Source of the DNA: an uncultured Tateyamaria sp. | Lineage (GTDB): Bacteria > Pseudomonadota > Alphaproteobacteria > Rhodobacterales > Rhodobacteraceae | Direction: 5' to 3' | NCBI RefSeq assembly: GCF_947503385.1 | Contig: NZ_CANNDO010000007.1 | Span: 124,001 to 188,000 of the forward strand | DNA length: 64,000 bases | Shown here: piece by piece, positions 34,885-43,342 of the stretch | Layout of the letters: every line of letters begins with the position of its first letter | Numbering within the stretch: position 1 is the first letter of the stretch | Notes under the pieces: generated by a model | The model's input: only the letters and a program-made list of their open reading frames with translations | The model's database searches: none | Told to the model about the DNA's origin: nothing | Position numbers and translations under genes: made by a program

Positions 34885-36284
34885 CACAGGGCCTCTTGGG
34901 CTTGGAGGGGCAGGTCGGTGAGAGCGGTCTGGGCCGCGCGCGGTGTCAGGCCGATAAAGGTCAGGGCCGGACCGCCAAGACCAGCTTGGGTCAGGGTCGG
35001 CTCCATCTCGGCCACGGTTGTCGCCAGAACCTGTTGGTCGGCGCGGCTTGCGTTTTCGATGAATGTCACGGGCGTGTCGGGGTCGATCCCGTGCATCATC
35101 AGCCGTCCCTGAATGAAACGGGCGGATTTCTTGCCCATGTAGATGGCGCTGACCTCGCCGGGCGCGGCGAGCGCCTTCCAATCGTGATCGGCAAAGCCTT
35201 TGGTGTCGTGCCCGGTCAGGAAGCGGACGGAGGCGTTGCGGCCCCGTTTCGTCAGCGACTGACCGATAGAGGCAACAGCGGCAGAGGCGGCGGTGATGCC
35301 CGGCACGATGTGCCAGTCGATGCCCGCAGACGTAACGGCGTCCAGTTCCTCGTCCAGACGGCCAAACACGGTGGCATCGCCGGATTTCAGGCGCACGACT
35401 TGGGCGCCGGTTGCGCCATGTTCCACCAGCAAGGCGTTGATGGTGTCCTGCGGCGTGGAGGGGCCAAACGCCTCCTTGCCCACGTCGATCATGGTGGCCT
35501 CGCGGCGGGCCAGTTCGAGGATTTCAGGCGAAATCAGGCGGTCATAGATGACCACATCGGCCTCATCCAGCGCCTTGCGCGCCTTGAGGGTCAGCAGTTC
35601 GGGATCACCGGGACCTGCGCCGACAAAGGCGATGTGACCCTTGCGGGTATCGCGCATCAGGTGGTCGGCAAGCAGGTCGTCGAGGGCAGGCTGAATGGCG
35701 TCCTCACCGGCGGCGAATGCCTTGGGACCCGCGTTGAAGTAATAGTCGCGCCAGAAATCGCGGCGGGCCCGGCCAAAGGGCAGGGCGTCGGCGGCCTTGC
35801 GGAAGGCCTTGCCGATGCGCGCCAGGGTACCAAGGGAGGTGGGCAGGCGTTCTTCGAGATCGGCCTTGATCGCGCGGGCGAGCACAGGGGCGGCCCCTTC
35901 GGTGCCGATGGCCACGGTGACGGGGTCGCGGTCGACGATGGCGGGGGTGATGAACTGACTGTCCGCGAGGTTGTCCACGATATTGACCAGCGCGCCGTCG
36001 GCATGGGCAATGGCGGCGGCGCGCTTGTCTTCGGCTGCGTCTTCGTCCGCGGCATAGAACAGCGCGGCGCACATTGCGTCGCCGGGTGCCATCGGGCGGG
36101 GGATCAATGTCAGCTTGCCCGCATCGGCCCATGCCTTGATCTGGTCATCGGCATGGGGCGCGAAGACGCTGATATGAGCCGTGGTCTTCATCAAAAGCCG
36201 CAGCTTGGCCAAAGCGGCATCGCCGCCGCCCGACAAAACGATGCGCCGTCCGCTGGTGTTCAGGAAGATGGGAAAATGGTTCAT
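34884..36284 (-). CDS. cysG: siroheme synthase (multifunctional)
   Basis: 466 residues in two modules. About 1-200 is the dehydrogenase/ferrochelatase part (RRIVLSGGGDAALAKLRLLM then GALVNIVDNLADSQF). About 215-466 is uroporphyrinogen III methyltransferase (FVGAGPGDPELLTLKARKAL, VVRLKSGDATVFGR, VPGITAASAA, YMGKKS). It makes siroheme for CysI. The start at 36284 fits the family; the frame open to 36476 enters the divergent lrp region. An 11-base palindrome and a TATATT box sit 38-50 bases upstream. Confidence 0.95.
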   Translation of the reverse strand: MNHFPIFLNTSGRRIVLSGGGDAALAKLRLLMKTTAHISVFAPHADDQIKAWADAGKLTLIPRPMAPGDAMCAALFYAADEDAAEDKRAAAIAHADGALVNIVDNLADSQFITPAIVDRDPVTVAIGTEGAAPVLARAIKADLEERLPTSLGTLARIGKAFRKAADALPFGRARRDFWRDYYFNAGPKAFAAGEDAIQPALDDLLADHLMRDTRKGHIAFVGAGPGDPELLTLKARKALDEADVVIYDRLISPEILELARREATMIDVGKEAFGPSTPQDTINALLVEHGATGAQVVRLKSGDATVFGRLDEELDAVTSAGIDWHIVPGITAASAAVASIGQSLTKRGRNASVRFLTGHDTKGFADHDWKALAAPGEVSAIYMGKKSARFIQGRLMMHGIDPDTPVTFIENASRADQQVLATTVAEMEPTLTQAGLGGPALTFIGLTPRAAQTALTDLPLQAQEAL

Positions 36285-36316
36285 CGCGTGCCTCGATCCC
36301 GCAAAACTGACCCTCA

Positions 36317-36332
36317 ATATAGGAAATTTTCC
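36317..36332 (-). promoter_or_regulatory. candidate cysG promoter with overlapping palindrome
   Basis: On the minus strand GGAAAATTTCC (36332-36322, symmetrical about one base) runs directly into TATATT, a good -10 hexamer. No convincing -35. An AT-rich palindrome abutting the -10 is a natural site for the divergently encoded Lrp-type regulator. Inference only. Confidence 0.4.
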
Positions 36333-36425
36333 CGGTTTAACGCTAGACAGCTGCGCAGATAAGGATAAACGTTCTGCTTGAGTGCGGGGAGAGAACGCCT
36401 GTTTCCCGAAACGAAGGGGATTGGA

Positions 36426-36893
36426 ATGTCTGTTCGGATAGACGATGTGGATCGGAAAATTCTGGCGGAGCTGCAACGCGACGCGAGCCAGTCACTGGAC
36501 GATATCGCCCGTGCCGTGGGCTCTTCGAAGACGCCGGTGTGGAACCGGATCCGCAAGCTGCGCGAGGCCGGTGTGGTCGGACAGCAGACGGTTGTGCTGG
36601 ATGCCGAGGCGCTGGGGTTCGAGGCCTGTTTCTTTGTGCTGATCCGCACGTCCGAACATGAGGCGGAGTGGCAGGCGCGCTTCCTTCAGGCGCTGCGGGA
36701 CCGGGCAGAGGTGCAGGAGGCGCACCGGCTGGCAGGGGATATCGACTATATCCTGAAGGTGCGGGTGCGCAACGCGCGGGCTTATGACGCGTTTTATCAG
36801 GCGCTGATTTCCGAGGTGCGGGTACATAATGTGACAGCGCTTTTGTCGATGGAAGAGATCAAATCGACCACGATGCTCCCGCTGGGAACGTGA
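36426..36893 (+). CDS. Lrp/AsnC-family regulator, likely controls the cys operon
   Basis: 155 residues: helix-turn-helix DVDRKILAELQRDASQSLDD with SSKTPVWNRIRKL, and an RAM/AsnC ligand domain ending VTALLSMEEIKSTTMLPL. It is divergent from cysG with 141 bases between. Lrp genes in this position recur in alphaproteobacteria and are predicted to regulate sulfate assimilation; direct evidence absent here. Confidence 0.9.
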   Translation: MSVRIDDVDRKILAELQRDASQSLDDIARAVGSSKTPVWNRIRKLREAGVVGQQTVVLDAEALGFEACFFVLIRTSEHEAEWQARFLQALRDRAEVQEAHRLAGDIDYILKVRVRNARAYDAFYQALISEVRVHNVTALLSMEEIKSTTMLPLGT

Positions 36894-37062
36894 TCCAAAG
36901 GCGCGCTACCGCGCATTTCAAATTCAGGCAGTGGTGAGGCGACGCTCTGTTGCGGGTGCGGCGCGGTTTGGCGTGTGGGTGGGACGCGTTTTGCTGAGAT
37001 GTCGTTCAGGGCGCGATGCGTCCTGACCAGACCTGATCCAGCGTGATGTGACGCGCGCCCGC

Positions 37063-37108
37063 GTCAAGATCACGCCGCGCAACGCGCGGGGCCTGCGGCC
37101 ATCTTGAC
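37063..37108. other. two-armed palindrome between lrp and the P450 gene
   Basis: GTCAAGAT (37063-37070) pairs with ATCTTGAC (37101-37108); nested inside, CCGCGC (37075-37080) pairs with GCGCGG (37084-37089). It lies between convergent genes. It could be a bidirectional terminator or structured RNA; there is no T-run. The rest of 36894-37119 has nothing I can name. Confidence 0.45.
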
Positions 37109-37119
37109 CCGGTCGCGAC

Positions 37120-38292
37120 TCACGGTGTGACGATCAGGTGATCCAGTTTGTGGAAATGGTAGCTGTCGGCGTAGCGCGGTGGCGCGGCGATGCGGAGCGT
37201 GGGGTGGGCCGCGAACAATGCGGGCAGGGCTATCTGCATCTCGAGCCGGGCCAATGGCGCGCCCACGCAGAAATGCAGACCACCGCCAAAGGCGAGATGC
37301 GCCAGGGCCTTGCGCGCGGGATCAAAGCGGTTCGGATCGGTATAGATGTCGGGATCGCGCCCCGCAGCCCCCAGCATCAGCGCAACCTCGTCCCCTTGGC
37401 GCAGGGTGATGTCGCCCAGCGTGACGTCTTCGTAGACATGGCGGGTGAACATGTGCAGAGGCGGGTCAAACCGCAGCAGCTCTTCGACCGTGCCTGCGAT
37501 CTGATCGGGACCTAGGGCGTCCGTCTGGTTGTGTTCAATGAGGCATTTCACGGCGTTGCCCAGCGAATGCACTGTCGCCTCGTGCCCGGCGTTCAGGAGC
37601 AGGACACAGGTACCGATCATCTCGTCGTGGCTGAGGGTCTCGCCGCCGTCCTCTGCGGCGATCAGCCGGGTGATCAGGTCGTCGCGCGGGTCGTTTCGCC
37701 GCTCGTCAATGTAGCTGCGCAAGAAGGTGGCGAATTCGGCGGCGGCGGCATTGGCGGCGTCCTCGATGGCGCGGGTGCGGCCCGCCTGATACATCGCGAC
37801 CATGGCTGCGGACCAGCGCAACAGGTCTGGTCCCATCGCCTCGGGCACGCCCAGCAGGCGGGCGATCACGCGGACGGGCACTTGCTGGCAATAGGCCGGG
37901 ATCAGGTCGAACGGATCACGCGGCAGGGCACCGATCAGGTCCGCGCAGATGTCGTGAATATCACCTTCCAGTGCTGCGATCCGGCGGGACGTGAATGCAT
38001 GGAGGATCAGGCGGCGCAGGCGGGTGTGACCGGGTGGCTCAAGCTCCAGCAGCGAATGCTGCTCAACCGCGTCAAAGGCTGTCAGGTGGTCCGGCACGCT
38101 GGCTGCATCCCGCCCCGGCACAGCGCGCCCCAGCCGCCTGTCGCGCAGCAGGGCATGGACCGTCGCGTGATCAAAGGCCGCGTGCATCCCGTATTCCTCC
38201 CACCAGAGCAGCGGGCCACGGGCACGTGCCGCATCATAGGCGGGGTAGGGATTCTGGACAAAATCGGGGTCGTGGGGGGACAGCTGCAACAT
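37120..38292 (-). CDS. cytochrome P450
   Basis: 390 residues, soluble class I bacterial P450. I-helix oxygen-binding groove LLLNAGHEATVHS, ExxR pair in EELLR, and heme-binding loop FGGGLHFCVGAPLARLE with the axial Cys. Needs a ferredoxin partner; none is adjacent. Substrate unknown. The ATG at 38292 was chosen; the gene is divergent from dctB, only 65 bases away, so they share a promoter region. Confidence 0.93.
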   Translation of the reverse strand: MLQLSPHDPDFVQNPYPAYDAARARGPLLWWEEYGMHAAFDHATVHALLRDRRLGRAVPGRDAASVPDHLTAFDAVEQHSLLELEPPGHTRLRRLILHAFTSRRIAALEGDIHDICADLIGALPRDPFDLIPAYCQQVPVRVIARLLGVPEAMGPDLLRWSAAMVAMYQAGRTRAIEDAANAAAAEFATFLRSYIDERRNDPRDDLITRLIAAEDGGETLSHDEMIGTCVLLLNAGHEATVHSLGNAVKCLIEHNQTDALGPDQIAGTVEELLRFDPPLHMFTRHVYEDVTLGDITLRQGDEVALMLGAAGRDPDIYTDPNRFDPARKALAHLAFGGGLHFCVGAPLARLEMQIALPALFAAHPTLRIAAPPRYADSYHFHKLDHLIVTP

Positions 38293-38357
38293 ATGTCTTC
38301 CCTTGCCGCCTCGCGATCCGCTTGGCAAGGCTTGGGTCGCCGCATACCCTGTGCGCC

Positions 38358-40109
38358 ATGGGCGGAGGTGTTCTGAGACGGATCAGCGTTGTGCTGGGGT
38401 TTGTGCTGGTGGTCGCGGCGGCGGCTGCTGGCGTGTGGCGCTATGGCTATTTTCAGGCGTTGGACCAGATGGCGCGGCAGGGCGAGGCGGACCTCGCGCT
38501 GGCAAGCGACCGGCTGACGGGGCAATTGCAACGTTACCGCGAGCTTGCCGTGCTGGTGGCGGATCACCCGCAGGTGCAGGCAGCGCTGGCGGGTGGCAGC
38601 GGCAGCGGCGCGGAGCACCTGTTCCTCGATATCGCGGACAAGACGGCGGCGCAGGACATCCTGTTGACCACGCCCAATGGTGGCATCCTTGCGCAGGCGC
38701 GCAGCGGCGTGGCCCCGATCGACATCGGCCCGCTGGTGAGCCGCGCGGCACAGGGTGCGCTGGGGTGGGGCAACGGGCGCACCGGTCAGGGCACGCGCAT
38801 CTTTGCCTTTGCTGCGCCGGTGTTTGACGCCCGGTCCGAGATTCGGGGGGCCATTGTGGTCACAGCGGATTTGGCGGGCATCGAGTGGGATTGGGTCGGA
38901 TCGAACCCGGCGGTGTTCTTTACGGATGCAACCGACCGTGTGTTCATCACCAACCGCTCCGAGATCGTGTTCTGGCAGCGGCGCGAAGACGGGCCGGGGC
39001 TGGCCCCTGCGGACGGGACGCGGGTGCCATTTGACAGCTACCGGCTGGGGCGGCACGAGGTCTGGCAGATGGGCTGGGGGCCGTATCTGCCACAGAACGC
39101 GCTGCATCTGGTGCGCCCGCTGCCGGTGATTGGTATGACCGGCGAGGCGCTGGTGGACGTGGCCCCGGCGCGCCGTCTGGCGACGCTGCAAGCGGCGGCT
39201 GTGGCGGGGCTCTGTCTGGCTTTTGGCGCGCTGCTGTTTCTCGCAACCGAACGGCGGCGCACATTGGCGCAGGCCAACGCGCAGCTTGAGGCGCGGGTGG
39301 CGGAACGCACGGCGGCCCTGTCGGACACGAATGCGCGCCTCACCCGCGAGGCCGAAGAGCGCGAGGAGGCGCAGCGCGCGCTGGCGCAGGCGCAGGCCGA
39401 CCTTGTCCAAGCGGGCAAGCTGAGCGCGCTGGGACAGATGAGCGCGGGCCTCAGCCATGAATTGAACCAGCCACTCATGGCGATCCAAAGCTATGCCGAG
39501 AACGGCGTGCAATTTCTGGGCCGGGGCAAAACCGACCGCGCGGGCGACAACCTGTCCCGCATCTCGGACCTTGCCCGTCGCATGGGCCGCATCATCAAGA
39601 ACCTGCGCGCCTTTGCCCGGCAGGAAAGCGAACCGGTGGTGCGGGTGGATGTGGTGGCGGTGCTGGCCAGCGCGATTGAACTCACCATGCCCCGGATCCG
39701 GCAGGCGGAGGTGGCGCTGTACTACGATGCGCCCGGCACGCCGATATTTGTGCGCGGTGGCGAGGTGCGGCTGGGGCAGGTGTTCGTCAACCTCATCTCC
39801 AACGCCGTTGACGCCATGGCCGCGCAGGACACGCGGCACCTCAGCATCGCGATCCGTGCGGGCACGGGCATAACGGTCACCTTTCGCGACAGCGGACCGG
39901 GCATCGACAGTCCGGACAAGGTGTTCGACCCGTTTTATTCCACCAAGGACGTGGGCGAGACCGAGGGCATGGGGCTGGGCCTGTCCATTTCCTACGGGAT
40001 CGTGCAGAGCTTTGGTGGCGAAATCAAAGGGCGCAATGCCAATGACGGTGGTGCGCTGTTCAGCGTCGAATTGCAGCGGTGGGACAGCATGGCGGAGGCG
40101 GCAGAGTGA
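38358..40109 (+). CDS. dctB: C4-dicarboxylate sensor histidine kinase DctB
   Basis: 583 residues. TM helix about 7-27, periplasmic double-PDC-type sensor to about 275, second TM about 280-300, a coiled-coil linker, then HisKA with His367 in GLSHELNQPLMAI and ATPase boxes NLISNAVDAM, DSGPGID, DPFYSTK and GMGLGLSISYG. The layout and sequence match DctB of rhizobia. Senses periplasmic C4-dicarboxylates. GTGA overlap with dctD. Confidence 0.9.
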   Translation: MGGGVLRRISVVLGFVLVVAAAAAGVWRYGYFQALDQMARQGEADLALASDRLTGQLQRYRELAVLVADHPQVQAALAGGSGSGAEHLFLDIADKTAAQDILLTTPNGGILAQARSGVAPIDIGPLVSRAAQGALGWGNGRTGQGTRIFAFAAPVFDARSEIRGAIVVTADLAGIEWDWVGSNPAVFFTDATDRVFITNRSEIVFWQRREDGPGLAPADGTRVPFDSYRLGRHEVWQMGWGPYLPQNALHLVRPLPVIGMTGEALVDVAPARRLATLQAAAVAGLCLAFGALLFLATERRRTLAQANAQLEARVAERTAALSDTNARLTREAEEREEAQRALAQAQADLVQAGKLSALGQMSAGLSHELNQPLMAIQSYAENGVQFLGRGKTDRAGDNLSRISDLARRMGRIIKNLRAFARQESEPVVRVDVVAVLASAIELTMPRIRQAEVALYYDAPGTPIFVRGGEVRLGQVFVNLISNAVDAMAAQDTRHLSIAIRAGTGITVTFRDSGPGIDSPDKVFDPFYSTKDVGETEGMGLGLSISYGIVQSFGGEIKGRNANDGGALFSVELQRWDSMAEAAE

Positions 40110-41335
40110 CCAATCGGGTGCTGTTGGTGGATGATGACGCCGCCGTGCGCGACGCGCTGTGCCAGACGCTGGAACTGGCGGATATGGAACCGGTGCCCGC
40201 GGGGTCCTTTGTGGTGGCCAAGGATCACATTGCGCGCGAGTTTGACGGGGTGATCCTGTCGGATATCCGAATGCCCGGGCGCGACGGGTTTTACCTGCTG
40301 GCCCATGCCCAAAAGGTCGACCCGGATTTGCCCGTGGTGCTGCTGACCGGCGAGGGCGACATTCCAATGGCGGTGCAGGCGATGCGCGACGGGGCCTTTG
40401 GGTTTCTGGAAAAACCCTGTGCGCCCAGTGACTTGATGGCCGTCCTTGAACGCGCTTTGAAAACCCGCGCACTGGTGCTTGAAAACCGGCGCCTGCGCGC
40501 GCTGGTGGAAAGCGGTGATCCGGCGGCGCGGATGCTTTTTGGCACCAGCGCGCTGGCCGATGGGCTGCGGGCGCGGGTGCGGCGCGTGGCCCCGCTCGAG
40601 ACGGAGGTGCTGGTCACAGGTGCCCCCGGCACCGGCATTTCCAAAGTGGCAGAGGTTATTCACCTAAGTTCGCTCCGGTCCAAGGCGGCCTTTGTCAAAC
40701 GCGCGGCCTCTGATCTGTCGCCCGAGGCGCTGGCCGACGCTATGGAAAGTGCCGCAGCAGGCAGTCTGTTCATTGACGAGATCACGCGATTGCCCGCCTC
40801 CAGCCAGCTGACATTGCTGGAAACGCTGGAAACCGGCAGCACTGCGCGCCTGATTGCGGGCAGCACCCGCGATCTGTCCGCCGCTGTGGAAGAGGGCGCG
40901 CTGAACGCCGATCTTTACTACCGGCTAGAGGTGATGCCTGTGCGCGTGCCCAGCGTGGGCGAGCGGCCCGAGGATATTCCGGTGCTCTTTCGCCACTATG
41001 TCGCGCAGGCGGCAGAACAGGCGGGGCTGACCGCGCCAGAGATTGCGCCGGACTATATGGCCGGCCTGATGGCGCAGGAATGGCCCGGCAATGCGCGGTC
41101 ACTGATGAGTGCCGCCATGCGCTTTGTCCTTGGGATGCCAGAGGATGTCGCAGAGGCCACGGACCTCGGGCTGGCAGAGCAGTTGGCGCGCGTGGAACGG
41201 TCGCTGTTGATCGCGGCGCTCAGGCGGCAGAACGGACACGCCAGCGCCGCCGCCGAAGCGCTGCAACTGCCGCGCAAGACCTTTTACGACAAGCTCAAAC
41301 GCTACGGGATTCGCGCCGAGGATTACCGGCGCTAA
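40106..41335 (+). CDS. dctD: DctD-like response regulator with degenerate AAA+ domain
   Basis: 409 residues, GTG start overlapping the dctB stop. Receiver domain with phospho-acceptor Asp53 (ILSDIRMPGRDG). AAA+ domain around 145-330 is damaged: Walker A reads GAPGTGISK with Ile in place of the essential Lys, and the segment that should hold GAFTGA, the sigma-54 contact loop, is missing altogether; Walker B GSLFIDEI remains. The C-terminal Fis-type HTH (ASAAAEALQLPRKTFYDKLK) is intact. Likely activates, or represses, without sigma-54, like the Rhodobacter capsulatus NtrC precedent. Confidence 0.9.
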   Translation: MTNRVLLVDDDAAVRDALCQTLELADMEPVPAGSFVVAKDHIAREFDGVILSDIRMPGRDGFYLLAHAQKVDPDLPVVLLTGEGDIPMAVQAMRDGAFGFLEKPCAPSDLMAVLERALKTRALVLENRRLRALVESGDPAARMLFGTSALADGLRARVRRVAPLETEVLVTGAPGTGISKVAEVIHLSSLRSKAAFVKRAASDLSPEALADAMESAAAGSLFIDEITRLPASSQLTLLETLETGSTARLIAGSTRDLSAAVEEGALNADLYYRLEVMPVRVPSVGERPEDIPVLFRHYVAQAAEQAGLTAPEIAPDYMAGLMAQEWPGNARSLMSAAMRFVLGMPEDVAEATDLGLAEQLARVERSLLIAALRRQNGHASAAAEALQLPRKTFYDKLKRYGIRAEDYRR

Positions 41336-41338
41336 CAC

Positions 41339-41356
41339 TGTGCGGATTTCCACACA
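41339..41356. promoter_or_regulatory. candidate DctD-binding site 1
   Basis: TGTGCGGATTTCCACACA, an imperfect 18-bp palindrome. As I recall, DctD upstream activating sequences in rhizobia resemble TGTGCGG-N4-CCGCACA. It starts just after the dctD stop codon and about 225 bases before dctP. Confidence 0.6.
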
Positions 41357-41370
41357 GTGGCGCGGGGTGG

Positions 41371-41388
41371 TGGGCGAAAATCCGCACG
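41371..41388. promoter_or_regulatory. candidate DctD-binding site 2
   Basis: TGGGCGAAAATCCGCACG, a related half-perfect copy 32 bases after site 1 (three helical turns), so dimers would lie on the same DNA face. No convincing sigma-54 -24/-12 promoter follows before dctP. Confidence 0.55.
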
Positions 41389-41564
41389 CAGGTTGCGTGG
41401 GTCGGGTGAAATAAGTCTCACAAGCCGTTGAATTCGAGATAAAAATGGCAAGTCCGTAAGGTCGCACAACTTCCGCTTTCCACCGGGAGGCCGCATTTGG
41501 TCTTCTCCTCTCATCGCACATGTCCAAATGGGCGCGTGATAATATTGCTCTGGGAGGAGACACC

Positions 41565-42563
41565 ATGAAATTTTTGACCGCGGCCGCACTGGCCCTGACC
41601 GTAAGCGCTGGCGCTGTTGCCGCCGCATGTGATGATGGCGAGATCGTCATCAAGTTCAGCCATGTGACCAATACCGACAAGCACCCCAAAGGCATCGCCG
41701 CCACGCTGCTGCAAAACCGCGTGAACGAAGAGATGAACGGCAAGGCGTGCATGGAAGTGTTCCCGAACTCCACGCTTTACAACGACGACCAAGTGCTCGA
41801 GGCGCTGCTGCAAGGCGATGTCCAGCTGGCCGCACCGTCGCTGTCCAAGTTCGAACAGTTCACCAAGCAGTTCCGCATCTTTGACCTGCCGTTCATGTTC
41901 AAGGACATCAACGCCGTGGACGCCTTCCAAGCCTCCGAGACCGGTCAGGCGATGAAGGAAAGCATGACACGCCGCGGCCTGCTGGGTCTGGCCTTCTGGC
42001 ACAACGGCATGAAGCAGATGTCGGCCAACGTGCCGCTGAATTCGCCCGCCGATGCCAATGGCCTCAAGTTCCGCGTGCAGAACTCCGACGTGCTCAAGGC
42101 ACAGATGGCCGCCTTGGGTGGTTCGCCCCAGCCGATGGCCTTCAAAGAGGTCTATGGCGCGTTGCAAACCGGCGTTGTGGACGGGCAAGAGAACACATGG
42201 TCCAACATCTACGGCCAGAAGTTCTTTGAGGTGCAGGACGGCATCACCGAGACCAACCACGGCATCATCGACTACCTCGTGGTGACCGGCACCGACTTCT
42301 GGGACAGCCTCGACGATGATGTGCGTGACCAGTTGTCGACCATTCTGGCCGAAGTGACGCAGATGCGGAACGGCGAGTCGACCAAGGTGAACGAAGAGGC
42401 CAAGGCCGCGATCATCGCCGCAGGTGGCGAAGTCCGCAGCCTGACGCCCGAACAGCGCGAAGAGTGGGTTGCCGTGATGAAGCCCGTCTGGGACCAGTTC
42501 AAGGACGACGTGGGCCAGGAAAATATCGACGCGGCCCAAGCGATCAACGCCGCGGTGAACTAA
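41565..42563 (+). CDS. dctP: TRAP transporter substrate-binding protein, C4-dicarboxylate type
   Basis: 332 residues. Cleavable signal peptide (MKFLTAAALALTVSAGAVAA, about 1-20), then the DctP fold: FSHVTNTDKHPKGIAATLL, NADGLKFRVQ-like DANGLKFRVQNSDVLKAQM with the conserved Arg that binds the carboxylate, and GVVDGQENTWSNIYGQKF. Periplasmic. The ATG at 41565 is preceded by CTGGGAGGAGAC. Confidence 0.95.
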   Translation: MKFLTAAALALTVSAGAVAAACDDGEIVIKFSHVTNTDKHPKGIAATLLQNRVNEEMNGKACMEVFPNSTLYNDDQVLEALLQGDVQLAAPSLSKFEQFTKQFRIFDLPFMFKDINAVDAFQASETGQAMKESMTRRGLLGLAFWHNGMKQMSANVPLNSPADANGLKFRVQNSDVLKAQMAALGGSPQPMAFKEVYGALQTGVVDGQENTWSNIYGQKFFEVQDGITETNHGIIDYLVVTGTDFWDSLDDDVRDQLSTILAEVTQMRNGESTKVNEEAKAAIIAAGGEVRSLTPEQREEWVAVMKPVWDQFKDDVGQENIDAAQAINAAVN

Positions 42564-42581
42564 GGCCACAGGCCTGAACAA

Positions 42582-42615
42582 CGGCGCGCCCCGAGGATGC
42601 CCTCGGGGCGCGCCG
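42582..42615 (+). other. strong hairpin between dctP and dctQ
   Basis: A perfect 15-bp stem (CGGCGCGCCCCGAGG with its complement) and ATGC loop, 18 bases after the dctP stop and 34 before dctQ. No T-run. In periplasmic-binding-protein operons such structures stabilise upstream mRNA and partly block downstream expression, giving more binding protein than permease. Confidence 0.85.
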
Positions 42616-42648
42616 ATCCTGCACCTTCTCACAAACGAGGAAGACGTC

Positions 42649-43338
42649 ATGTCCGGGGCATACGTACCCAAGGGGCCTGTGGGCCGCTTTGTCCATGAAC
42701 TCGAAGAGACGATGATTGCCCTGCTGCTGGCGGGCATGACCATCGTGACCTTTATCAACGTGGTCCTGCGCTACGGGTTCAACACCGGCCTGATCTGGGG
42801 CCTCGAGATGGTGACGTTCCTGTTTTCATGGCTGATCCTGTTCGGCATTTCCTATGCCGTCAAAATCACTGCCAATCTTGGCGTGGACGCGGTCACGAAC
42901 CTGTTTTCCCCGCCTGTGCGCCGGGTGCTGGCGCTGATCGCCGGGGCGATCTGCATCATTTACGCCTTTCTGCTGATGAAGGGGGCGTGGGACTACTGGG
43001 CGAATTTCGCCAACCTGCCGCAGACCACGGGGCGCTGGTTCCCCACCGGGTTCGAAGAGATGAAGCGCACCAGCTATCGGGGCTGGTACGAGGTTGTGGA
43101 CATTCCCATGCCCGAGATGTTGCGGTGGATCGAACCCATCATGAATGAAGGCGAGGAATACGAGAAAATCCCGCGCTTCATTCCCTATTTCATTCTGCCT
43201 TTTGGCATGGCGTTGCTGCTGTTCCGTTTTGTGCAGGCCTTTGTCCGTGTGTGGACCGGCCAGAGCACCTCGCTGATTGTCAGCCACGAAGCCGAGGACG
43301 CCATCGAAGACGTCCGCCACATGAACGCCGGAGACTGA
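42649..43338 (+). CDS. dctQ: TRAP transporter small permease
   Basis: 229 residues with four predicted membrane segments (about 20-43, 54-74, 88-108, 182-204). VNVVLRYGFN-like TFINVVLRYGFNTGLIWGLE is the DctQ signature. A larger than usual loop (about 115-180) lies between helices 3 and 4. Pairs with DctM. Confidence 0.92.
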   Translation: MSGAYVPKGPVGRFVHELEETMIALLLAGMTIVTFINVVLRYGFNTGLIWGLEMVTFLFSWLILFGISYAVKITANLGVDAVTNLFSPPVRRVLALIAGAICIIYAFLLMKGAWDYWANFANLPQTTGRWFPTGFEEMKRTSYRGWYEVVDIPMPEMLRWIEPIMNEGEEYEKIPRFIPYFILPFGMALLLFRFVQAFVRVWTGQSTSLIVSHEAEDAIEDVRHMNAGD

Positions 43339-43342
43339 TCCC

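Noticed and set aside
41389-41564. sigma-54 promoter upstream of dctP
   Set aside because: TGG...TTGC pairs exist but the spacing is wrong (10 rather than 5 between the elements).
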